Shown here piece by piece: positions 1 through 5,779 of a stretch of DNA of 6,645 nt. The DNA is from Micavibrio sp. (lineage in GTDB: Bacteria > Pseudomonadota > Alphaproteobacteria > Micavibrionales > Micavibrionaceae): contig JAPJRC010000091.1 in assembly GCA_030824805.1 (NCBI GenBank), positions 1-6,645 on the forward strand, in the 5' to 3' direction. Position 1 is the first letter of the stretch; the number at the start of each line of letters is the position of its first letter. The position numbers and the translations under genes are program-made. The notes under the pieces are model-generated. The model was not told the origin of the DNA. It saw nothing but the letters and a program-made list of their open reading frames with translations, and did not search any database.

Positions 1-743
1 GCCTAGCAGTTCTTTTCCTGCACGATTACCCCGAATATATGACGGGCCTGATCCTGATCGGCCTCGCGCGGTGTATCGCTATGGTCATCGTTTGGAACCA
101 ACTTGCCGAAGGCGATAATCAGTACGTTGCCGCACTCGTGGCTTTTAACAGTGTTTTTCAGCTTTTGTTTTTCAGCGTTTATGCATGGTTTTTCCTGAGC
201 ATCCTTCCGCCACTGTTCGGACTGGAAAGCCATATCGTCGATGTCAGCTTTGCCACTATTGCTGAAAGCGTCTTCATTTATCTCGGCATCCCCTTCCTTG
301 CCGGCTTCCTGACACGCAAAATCCTATTCAAGCAAAAGGGACGCGACTGGTATGAAAACCATTTCCTGCCGAAGATCGGCCCTATCACGCTCATCGCGCT
401 GCTTTTGACGATCCTGGCTATGTTCTCGCTCAAAGGCAGCACAGTTCTGGAATTGCCCTTAGACGTTATCCGCATTGCTATTCCGTTGGCGATCTATTTT
501 GTGATCATGTTTTTTGTCAGCTTCATCATGGGGAAACTGATAGGCGCGGATTACGGCAAAACAACCGCCGCCGCTTTCACCGCCGCCAGCAATAATTTTG
601 AATTGGCTATAGCCGTGGCCATTGCCGCTTTTGGATTGGGATCGTCCGTCGCCTTTGCCACTGTGATCGGGCCATTGGTGGAGGTGCCTGTTCTGATTGC
701 CATGGTCAGTGTGGCGTTTTGGTTTAAACGGAAATACTTTTAA
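1..743 (+). CDS. acr3: Acr3-family arsenite efflux permease, 5' end cut by window edge
   Basis: Inner-membrane permease that exports arsenite, As(OH)3, from the cytoplasm. The reading frame is open from the first complete codon (base 3), so the gene starts left of the window; 246 residues are visible of a usual length near 350. Family marks include PEYMTGLILIGLARC near the left edge, with Cys24 of the visible part the only cysteine, and ASNNFELA with Glu200. The 176-residue spacing between them equals that of Cys129 and Glu305, reported as essential in Corynebacterium glutamicum Acr3 (recalled from the literature). Several hydrophobic membrane helices follow, and the protein ends in a basic FKRKYF tail. 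The catalytic features look intact, so I expect a working protein. Neighbours on the left are unseen; other ars genes would be expected there. Confidence is high in the family, none in the exact start. Confidence 0.95.
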   Translation, partial: LAVLFLHDYPEYMTGLILIGLARCIAMVIVWNQLAEGDNQYVAALVAFNSVFQLLFFSVYAWFFLSILPPLFGLESHIVDVSFATIAESVFIYLGIPFLAGFLTRKILFKQKGRDWYENHFLPKIGPITLIALLLTILAMFSLKGSTVLELPLDVIRIAIPLAIYFVIMFFVSFIMGKLIGADYGKTTAAAFTAASNNFELAIAVAIAAFGLGSSVAFATVIGPLVEVPVLIAMVSVAFWFKRKYF

Positions 744-781
744 TGTATCTCTGGTAACATTACCCAAAAGGCCCCGTATCT

Positions 782-799
782 GCTTGATTCTACTCAAGC
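782..799 (+). terminator. Weak hairpin downstream of acr3
   Basis: GCTTGA and TCAAGC form a perfect 6-base stem with a 6-base loop, 39 bases after the acr3 stop. No T-run follows directly; T-rich sequence begins only near 834. It may mark the end of the acr3 transcript, but it is not a convincing Rho-independent terminator. Confidence 0.2.
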
Positions 800-866
800 G
801 AAATTCTGCATGAGTATGATAAAGACTTTGTTAGTTTTTTTCATTTTTCTCTTACTCTGTATATGG

Positions 867-895
867 TTGGATCTTTTTTTTGCCTTCCATATAAA
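867..895 (+). promoter_or_regulatory. Candidate sigma-70 promoter for the DsbD N-domain-like gene
   Basis: TTGGAT (867-872) and TATAAA (890-895) are separated by exactly 17 bases and lie upstream of the gene starting at 966. The -10 matches the consensus at five of six positions, the -35 at only three. Transcription would begin near 902, leaving a leader of about 64 bases. The surroundings are very AT-rich, so chance matches are easy. Confidence 0.35.
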
Positions 896-920
896 TTATG
901 CATAAGAAAAAATAGGCTTT

Positions 921-931
921 TTAAGCGACTT
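921..931 (+). repeat. Direct repeat, left copy, flanking the AT-rich gene
   Basis: TTAAGCGACTT occurs here and again at 1423-1433 in the same orientation. The two bases after the next one (AT) also agree, giving 13 of 14 matching positions. The copies bracket the gene at 966-1403. Confidence 0.5.
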
Positions 932-965
932 GATCTTAGATATTACACATTGTATGTACTTTAAT

Positions 966-1403
966 ATGAGAAAACTCTATGGCCTTTTAATTTTAATCAT
1001 AGTGGCTTTTGTGCCGGCGTTTTTTGTAAACGCTCAAACCGAAGCATTCGATACAAGGTCGGTTGTTAAGGCTGATATTGTAAAAACAGATGCCACGTCA
1101 GGGAAAGTAATTTTTACGATACAAGAGGGTTGGCATGTTAATGCCAACCCATCCAGTATGGATTTTTTAATTCCCACGAAGATAGAAGTAGCTGATCAGA
1201 CCAAATCAATAGATGTTACTTATCCGGAAGGACATAAAGTTGAGACCCCTTTGGGTACTTTGCTCGTTTATTCAAACGAAACTACTATACCGTTTAAGGT
1301 CAATGGTGAAATACCCGAAGCTATTTCCCTAACTGCACAAGCGTGTGATGGCCAAATTTGTTACCCTCCATCAACGTGGACAATCTTTTTTAGCACAAAC
1401 TGA
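966..1403 (+). CDS. Secreted single-domain protein resembling the DsbD N-terminal domain
   Basis: A 145-residue protein with a clear signal peptide: MRK, a hydrophobic stretch at residues 5-21, and likely cleavage after VNA (23). The rest resembles the periplasmic N-terminal domain of the thiol-disulfide reductase DsbD, with GWHVNANP (55-62), LIPTKIE (68-74), and AQACDGQICYPP (125-136). Cys127 and Cys132 correspond to the redox pair that in DsbD passes electrons from the membrane domain to periplasmic partners. The membrane domain and C-terminal thioredoxin domain are absent, so another protein would have to reduce it. I chose ATG 966 because the signal peptide begins there; an in-frame ATG at 954 and TTG at 930 would add a poor polar extension. 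No good ribosome binding site is visible. Two lines counted by eye are 38-40% GC, against about 57% for lines in acr3 and the operon, suggesting separate origin. It converges on the thioredoxin gene at 1499-1990. Confidence 0.8.
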   Translation: MRKLYGLLILIIVAFVPAFFVNAQTEAFDTRSVVKADIVKTDATSGKVIFTIQEGWHVNANPSSMDFLIPTKIEVADQTKSIDVTYPEGHKVETPLGTLLVYSNETTIPFKVNGEIPEAISLTAQACDGQICYPPSTWTIFFSTN

Positions 1404-1422
1404 GGGTTGAATATTCTGTACC

Positions 1423-1433
1423 TTAAGCGACTT
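1423..1433 (+). repeat. Direct repeat, right copy, flanking the AT-rich gene
   Basis: Second copy of TTAAGCGACTT, 20 bases after the stop of the DsbD N-domain-like gene and 502 bases from the left copy. Bases upstream of the two copies differ. Confidence 0.5.
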
Positions 1434-1498
1434 CATGGGCAGAGCTTTTTTTGCAGTTTTTCTTCCGCTCTAATTTGCGATCTTGCCCTCCTATCACA

Positions 1499-1990
1499 CT
1501 ATTTCATAAAATTTGATAACCGCTCATCCGTTATATGCACGGTTTCGGCAAACAAACTGCCATTGGGACGGATCAGAAAAATATGCGGGAAAGATTTCAC
1601 GCCGTAGCTTTTGGCAACGGCTGCTTCTGCGTCAAAAAGCACCGGATAGGGCAACGTATGTTTCAGCGCGTAGGTTTGCGCGTTTTCAAGGCTGTCCATC
1701 AGGCCGACATTCACCGCCACCATCTGCAAGCCTTTTTCGCCGTATTCCTTGTATATTCTTTTCAGCGCGGGGATCTCATTTAGACATGTCGCGCACCACG
1801 TTGCATAAAACACCAACATGACCGGGCCTTTTTCACGGTATCCTGCAAGACTGTGTGGCTTCCCCGCCAGATCGGGCAGCGTGAATTCCTGAGCCAAACG
1901 AGTATTTGAAACAAGAGAAGGATCGGCGGCGTAAACCGGCGAAGCCAAATTTATCGCCATTATAAATGCCGCAAGAAACAAGCTTCTCAT
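1499..1990 (-). CDS. TlpA/ResA-like periplasmic thioredoxin, last gene of the operon
   Basis: A 163-residue exported thioredoxin-fold protein of the TlpA/ResA/AhpC-TSA group. The signal peptide runs MRSLFLAAF to about VYA (21). The mature part has the family entry (EFTLPDLAGKPHSL, 35-48), active site WCATC with Cys66 and Cys69, and cis-proline Pro135 in SFPH. Such proteins reduce or exchange disulfides in the periplasm, often for cytochrome c or metal-centre assembly; no membrane electron donor (CcdA or DsbD) is in the window. I chose ATG 1990: it begins the signal peptide, overlaps the ATPase stop as ATGA, and has GGAGG at 1995-1999. A start at 2017 would only add residues read from the ATPase gene. 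Possible clients are the CxxC protein at 3818-4261 and the DsbD N-domain-like protein encoded opposite. Confidence 0.9.
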   Translation of the reverse strand: MRSLFLAAFIMAINLASPVYAADPSLVSNTRLAQEFTLPDLAGKPHSLAGYREKGPVMLVFYATWCATCLNEIPALKRIYKEYGEKGLQMVAVNVGLMDSLENAQTYALKHTLPYPVLFDAEAAVAKSYGVKSFPHIFLIRPNGSLFAETVHITDERLSNFMK

Positions 1991-2661
1991 GCGGCCTCCA
2001 TGATTTTGCCGTCGCACATTCTTATGTGCCTTTTAGCGCGGCCAGCGAAAGTTTCATTATGAGTGACCGTCAGGATAGTCAATCCGTCTTTATGCAGTTC
2101 ATCGAGGAGCGCGTAGATTTCTGTGGCGGTATGGCTGTCAAGATTGCCGGTCGGTTCGTCGGCCAGCAGCAGCAACGGCCCGTTGATAAGGGCGCGGGCA
2201 ATCGCCACCCTTTGCATTTCTCCGCCCGATAGCTGACTCGGCAGGTGATACAGGCGGTCTTTCAGACCTACACGTTTTAACAAAGTTTCGGCGCGGCTTT
2301 CATGACTGGCGGATTTGCCGCTGAACAACGTCGGCATCAGTACGTTTTCAAGGGCGGTCAAAGTCGGCTGCAAAAAGAATTGCTGGAATACAAAACCGAT
2401 GGTGCCCGCCCGCAGATGGGCTAGCGCGGCATCGTTCAGCTTGCCGGTATCCTGCCCTGCGATGATAACGCTGCCGCCGCTGGCCGTATCAATAGCGCCG
2501 ATCATATTCAGAAGGGTGCTCTTGCCGGAACCGGAAGGGCCGGTCACGGCGACATATTCATTGCGGCTGATGGAAACACTGACGTTATCGAGCGCGGTTA
2601 TCGTTTCGCTGCCGCGCCGGTACTGCCGCGTGACGCCTTTTAACTCGATTACATTATCCAT
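1987..2661 (-). CDS. ABC transporter ATPase, MacB/LolD type
   Basis: A 224-residue nucleotide-binding subunit of the MacB/LolD/FtsE class, which drives mechanical work by a four-helix permease rather than ordinary substrate passage. All catalytic motifs are present: Walker A GPSGSGKST (41-49), Q-loop Gln93 in FVFQQ, signature LSGGEMQ (144-150), Walker B LLLLADEP with Asp168 and Glu169, D-loop TGNLD (171-175), and switch His201. ATG 2661 is chosen because the homologous reading begins with MDNVIELKGV and GGAGG lies at 2671-2675 with 9-base spacing; the longer upstream reading is a shadow of the permease gene. The start overlaps the permease stop by 8 bases, and the stop overlaps the thioredoxin start as ATGA, so it surely pairs with that permease. 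The substrate is not visible. It is intact and likely active. Confidence 0.95.
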   Translation of the reverse strand: MDNVIELKGVTRQYRRGSETITALDNVSVSISRNEYVAVTGPSGSGKSTLLNMIGAIDTASGGSVIIAGQDTGKLNDAALAHLRAGTIGFVFQQFFLQPTLTALENVLMPTLFSGKSASHESRAETLLKRVGLKDRLYHLPSQLSGGEMQRVAIARALINGPLLLLADEPTGNLDSHTATEIYALLDELHKDGLTILTVTHNETFAGRAKRHIRMCDGKIMEAA

Positions 2662-3811
2662 GACGCACCGCCTCCATCGGAGAAGACCGGGATGCCTTCC
2701 ATCCAGGAATGATTCCCGAAACAATTCCGGCGATAACGGAAAGCCCGATAACAAGCCCGACAATGGCGGGATCGAGCGCGATATAGCGGCCTGCGGGCGC
2801 ATAAGGCAGAATCTCATGCAGCCAGTGGTCGGTAGCGGATGCGAAGGCAAGGCCCAAAGCCACGCCCACGACGCCGCCAAGGGCGCAGATCACAAGCGTT
2901 TCATAGAACACAAGCTGGAAGATATGGCGGCGTGAGGCTCCGACGCAGCGCATATACCCGAATTCCTTCTGCATTTCAAAAACGCTCATCAGCACGGTGT
3001 TGATAACGCCAAGCAGACTGACGATGATGGCGATTGCCATCACCGCCGTCATAAGCGTCTTGCTGGAGCCGGTCAGCGTCATAATCTGCTCCATCATCTG
3101 GTCGCGGCTTACGACATAAATATCCGGGAAAGTCTCGATGCGGCTTTTCACATCAACATATTGCCCGACATCTTGAAGGCTCACCGCAATGCCGGTCAGC
3201 TTGCCTTCTTTCTTGAAAACCTCCTGTGCGGTTTCAAGCGGCATAAAGAAAAAACCATCGTCTTCACTGCCAGTGCGTTCCAGAACGCCCGACACGGTAA
3301 ACTCGCGGTTCAGATCGGGGAAAAAGATTTTATCGCCTGGCTTGCGCTTTTCGACATTCGCCGCCTCGACGCCCAGAATGATGCTATCCGGCCCGGTAAA
3401 CCACTTTCCTTGCAGTTTCCAGTGGGGCTTGAGTTTCACGAAATCGTCCGTCACGCCATAAAAATAGAGCGCCTTGCCGGTATCCTCGATCAGTGAGAAA
3501 ATCAACATGCCCGCCGCCACATCGACGCCGCCGATGCTTTTGATTTGCGGCAGGTATTTTTCGTCCAGAAACTTCGGAATCTCGCCGCCATGCAGGGCCA
3601 GCGACGCGGCCTCCATCGGACAGCCTTCCGTCGAAACCAGCATGTGAATGCCGGATTGATTCATTTCCTCCTTGAGCGATCTTTCAAATCCCCGGTTGAA
3701 AGAAATCAGACTGAACAGCGTGGCAGCGGCAATGGCGACACCAGCAACGGTCAAGGCGGTACGCAGTTTGCGCCGCCGCAGGCTTTTTATGCTCAAGACA
3801 AATAAATTCAT
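2654..3811 (-). CDS. ABC transporter permease, MacB/LolC/FtsX type
   Basis: A 385-residue inner-membrane permease with the four-helix layout of the MacB/FtsX superfamily. A basic N-terminus (SLRRRKLRTAL) leads into helix 1 (about 18-38), then a periplasmic MacB_PCD-like domain (about 40-250), then three helices (about 252-276, 297-323, 349-371) forming the FtsX domain. The FtsX domain has the usual coupling segment EMQKEFGYMRCVGASRRHI (279-297) and ends PGWKASRSSPMEAVRHG. The periplasmic part contains TEGCPMEAASLALHGG (61-76), with Cys64; I remember a similar GCP-EAA motif in uncharacterised permeases of this type, but cannot tie it to a substrate. The start is ATG 3811, with AAGGAA at 3821-3826 and a gap of 6 bases to the gene before it. 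Such pumps do not usually move solutes through the membrane; they extract or release periplasmic or lipid-bound cargo. Confidence 0.92.
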   Translation of the reverse strand: MNLFVLSIKSLRRRKLRTALTVAGVAIAAATLFSLISFNRGFERSLKEEMNQSGIHMLVSTEGCPMEAASLALHGGEIPKFLDEKYLPQIKSIGGVDVAAGMLIFSLIEDTGKALYFYGVTDDFVKLKPHWKLQGKWFTGPDSIILGVEAANVEKRKPGDKIFFPDLNREFTVSGVLERTGSEDDGFFFMPLETAQEVFKKEGKLTGIAVSLQDVGQYVDVKSRIETFPDIYVVSRDQMMEQIMTLTGSSKTLMTAVMAIAIIVSLLGVINTVLMSVFEMQKEFGYMRCVGASRRHIFQLVFYETLVICALGGVVGVALGLAFASATDHWLHEILPYAPAGRYIALDPAIVGLVIGLSVIAGIVSGIIPGWKASRSSPMEAVRHG

Positions 3812-3817
3812 GGCGTG

Positions 3818-4261
3818 CTATTCCTTAATCTGCGTGACGCGCTCGGCTTCAAGCTTCACATACGGCTTTTCAGCTTCGGCGGTATTCTTGAGCAGCGGCT
3901 TGCCGATGACGTCCAGCTTGGAACCTAGTTCTACACTATTGGGGGAAAAACCTTTGGGAATGGTGGTTTCAACGGTGTCCACGCCGTCTTTAAAATAGAA
4001 GGACTGGCAATCGGCGCATTCGCCGGCATACATGCCTTTTAAACGCAATGTCTTTCCTTCATAGGCGGCGGGGTTTTCCTTGAGCGCGCCGATTGTAATA
4101 TCCATTGCCTCCACCACGGGCTGCGCTTCTGCTGCGGGCGCGGCTTCTGCGGGTTGTTTTGTTTCCACGCTGGCAACGGGCTGCGCTGAGATACTGTAGT
4201 AACCGGCAAAAACAATACCGGCGGCAAGAGCAGACGCAGCAAGGAACGGGGCGATTTTCAT
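3818..4261 (-). CDS. Exported OB-fold-like protein with a CxxC motif
   Basis: A 147-residue protein with an N-terminal hydrophobic segment (residues 5-22) that acts as an uncleaved anchor or signal peptide, then an Ala/Pro/Glu-rich linker (about 28-52) and a compact beta-rich domain (54-145). The domain runs DITIGALKENPAAYEGKTLR, then GECADCQSF, then LGSKLDVIGKPL and PYVKLEAERVTQI. This pattern of a strand, an 'x-GKT-x-R-x-KG' strand, and a closing strand resembles OB-fold families such as DUF4920 or tRNA_anti-like, by eye only. Cys82 and Cys85 are its only cysteines; they could bind a metal or be a disulfide serviced by the operon's thioredoxin. The start at 4261 has AAGGAG at 4269-4274 and overlaps the preceding stop as ATGA. 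I infer a periplasmic cargo carrier or partner of the ABC permease that follows 6 bases later; function is unproven. Confidence 0.8.
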   Translation of the reverse strand: MKIAPFLAASALAAGIVFAGYYSISAQPVASVETKQPAEAAPAAEAQPVVEAMDITIGALKENPAAYEGKTLRLKGMYAGECADCQSFYFKDGVDTVETTIPKGFSPNSVELGSKLDVIGKPLLKNTAEAEKPYVKLEAERVTQIKE

Positions 4262-4824
4262 GGTTGATCTCCTTCGGAGGGTTGGGGGTTTAATGCCGCA
4301 TGAAAGGCAAGCATCTTTTTAACAAGGCGGGAGATTTCCCGCGAAGCTGTTTCCGCGCCGGGCACGGCCTTGACGGTAAAATCGTCCCGGAGGGTTTTTC
4401 CTTTGAACTGGTTCAGGAAAGCGTCACTGCTTAATTCCTCGCGCTGCCGTTCCCGGATGCGTTGGAGATAGACGCCGCGAAGCGTACCGTCCGGATTGAC
4501 GCCGACAACCGTTTCAATCGTGCCGTATTCGCCGGTGCCAGCCAGAGCCATAACCCAACCCAAGGAACGCTTGCCCGCCCGGATTTCATAGAAGCTGTAT
4601 TCTTTCTTCTCGGTTTCCTCCAAGGGTTCGCCAAGAATTTTCTCGATGGCGGCAATGCTGGCCGCGTCAAGCTTGCGGTCAACCGTCAGATAATCCTGCG
4701 CGTCGGTGAAAAGCTTTGTCATGGTGCGCTCCGGGTCGCGCCATACGCAAACATCTGCCAATGCCGCCAGCGGCGATAGCAATGAAAATATAAAAACGCA
4801 TATAAAGAGCGACTTAAATCGCAT
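4258..4824 (-). CDS. Periplasmic FMN_bind-domain protein lacking the canonical flavin-bearing threonine
   Basis: A 188-residue exported protein. The signal peptide spans MRFKSLF to ALA (23). The C-terminal half resembles the FMN_bind domain of NqrC, RnfG and NosR: GTGEYGTIETVVGVNPDG (96-113), a strand with GVYLQRIRER (117-126), FLNQFKGK (136-143) and AVPGAETAS (153-161) before a final helix. In flavinylated members the last motif reads (S/T)GAT, with FMN on the Thr; here the aligned position is Glu158 and Thr is one residue later, so covalent flavin attachment by ApbE is doubtful. No apbE is in the window. The start is ATG 4824: it opens the signal peptide, has GGGAG at 4832-4836, and overlaps the porin gene by 11 bases. 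It may bind FMN loosely, act as a scaffold, or have lost flavin. The fold assignment is by motif recognition only. Confidence 0.75.
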   Translation of the reverse strand: MRFKSLFICVFIFSLLSPLAALADVCVWRDPERTMTKLFTDAQDYLTVDRKLDAASIAAIEKILGEPLEETEKKEYSFYEIRAGKRSLGWVMALAGTGEYGTIETVVGVNPDGTLRGVYLQRIRERQREELSSDAFLNQFKGKTLRDDFTVKAVPGAETASREISRLVKKMLAFHAALNPQPSEGDQP

Positions 4825-5779
4825 TGGAAAACTCCCAGTAAAGCTGAATGCTAAAAAGATGTTCGTTTTCACCGTCGCGCTCACGGTAATTATCGGCGGC
4901 GCGCAGCGTCAGGTTATAAGGTAGGCTATAGCTGAAACCCAAAGCGACCTCCGGTTCTGTTTTTTCCTCATGCCACCAGCCAAGTTTTGAATTGAGCGCG
5001 AGTTTGGGCGTCAGCTCATAGTCCGCCAGCATCACGCCGCCATTGACGGCCTCGCCGCTATCCTGCCCGGCAATCAGTTCGCCGCGCAGCGTCCACGGCG
5101 CTAAATCCCATTCCCCGTCAAGCGCGATTCTGCGCCGCTCCTGATGATCCGTACCGTCTTCCTCATCATCGACATCGACCTTGCCAGTCATAACGGAAAA
5201 CCCGTAGCGGCTGTAATCTCTCTGCAAGCCGATGCGCCCCGTTACAAGCTTGTTGCCGTCCGGGTCGCGGAATTCATTGCCGCTGCCTTGTGAAACGGAG
5301 AGCGCGTAATCGACCGGGCCGGAATAGCCAAGCACTTGCGTCCCCCAGTCCAGCCGGTTACCGAGATTTTCTTCCTCGATGCCGTGAATCAGAAGGCGCT
5401 CGGTGTCGTAATAGGAAAGCAGGCCGAACGGCAGCAGATAATGACCGACACGCAGATTGATTTTCCCGAGTGGGCCTTTGACTTGCGCGTAAGTGTTGTA
5501 GGGACGGATTTCCTCAAAATTATCTTCGGCGTCGATTTGCCCGACCAGAATATAGCGGTCGCCGCTTTCATCGCTAATTACATGGCGGAGATTGAAGAAA
5601 AGCCCTTTAAGCGCGTAATCATCGTCATGGCTTTGTGTGTTGTATGATGCCCGCAAATCGGTGCCGCCCGATATTTGCGTTGAGTCCGCCAGAGCGGGCA
5701 TGGCCGTGAACGCGAGGGCCAAGATTCCCAAGCTCCATGCTTTGCCTACTGGCTGGCGTTGCCTTCTGCTGTGCTTCAT
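4814..5779 (-). CDS. Outer-membrane beta-barrel porin (OprO/OprP-like)
   Basis: A 321-residue protein. The signal peptide starts with a long basic N-terminus (MKHSRRQRQPVGK) and is likely cleaved after PALA (31). The mature chain alternates amphipathic strands and polar turns throughout, for example YAQVKGPLGKINLRVGHYLLPFG (97-119), a stretch typical of phosphate-selective-porin-like barrels, and ends LFSIQLYWEF (308-317), a terminal strand with the aromatic residue required for barrel assembly. Four further residues (SNAI) follow that aromatic, an unusual tail that lies where the next gene's start overlaps. A strongly acidic loop (201-214, VDVDDEEDGTDHQE) could attract cations. The start overlaps the arsR stop as ATGA, with only a weak ribosome site, so translation probably depends on re-initiation. 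It would give substrate passage across the outer membrane for this operon; the true substrate is unknown. Confidence 0.88.
   Translation of the reverse strand: MKHSRRQRQPVGKAWSLGILALAFTAMPALADSTQISGGTDLRASYNTQSHDDDYALKGLFFNLRHVISDESGDRYILVGQIDAEDNFEEIRPYNTYAQVKGPLGKINLRVGHYLLPFGLLSYYDTERLLIHGIEEENLGNRLDWGTQVLGYSGPVDYALSVSQGSGNEFRDPDGNKLVTGRIGLQRDYSRYGFSVMTGKVDVDDEEDGTDHQERRRIALDGEWDLAPWTLRGELIAGQDSGEAVNGGVMLADYELTPKLALNSKLGWWHEEKTEPEVALGFSYSLPYNLTLRAADNYRERDGENEHLFSIQLYWEFSNAI

Noticed and set aside
741..762. TAATGT...ACATTA inverted repeat after acr3 as a second ArsR operator
   Set aside because: Half-sites share a word with the 6151-6174 operator but point the opposite way, arms are only 6 bases with a 10-base gap, and it follows rather than precedes a gene.
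930..965. Upstream TTG (930) and ATG (954) starts for the DsbD N-domain-like gene
   Set aside because: They add a polar extension before a well-formed signal peptide that begins at ATG 966, and neither has a ribosome site.
1437..1488. GGGC/GCCC and AGAGC/GCTCT pairings between the convergent genes as a terminator
   Set aside because: Stems are 4-5 bases, the loops are long, and no T-run is correctly placed on either strand, although convergent genes would be expected to have one.
1407..1607. Plus-strand ORF between the two convergent genes
   Set aside because: It runs mostly antisense to the thioredoxin gene, has no ribosome site, and its peptide resembles no family I know.
1991..2017. Longer start for the thioredoxin at 2017
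   Set aside because: It lies inside the end of the ATPase gene and puts a polar stretch before the signal peptide; ATG 1990 has its own ribosome site and ATGA overlap.
2662..2880. 73-residue N-terminal extension of the ABC ATPase
   Set aside because: The extension is read from the other frame of the permease gene. The normal ATPase start MDNVIELKGV with GGAGG at 9-base spacing lies at 2661.
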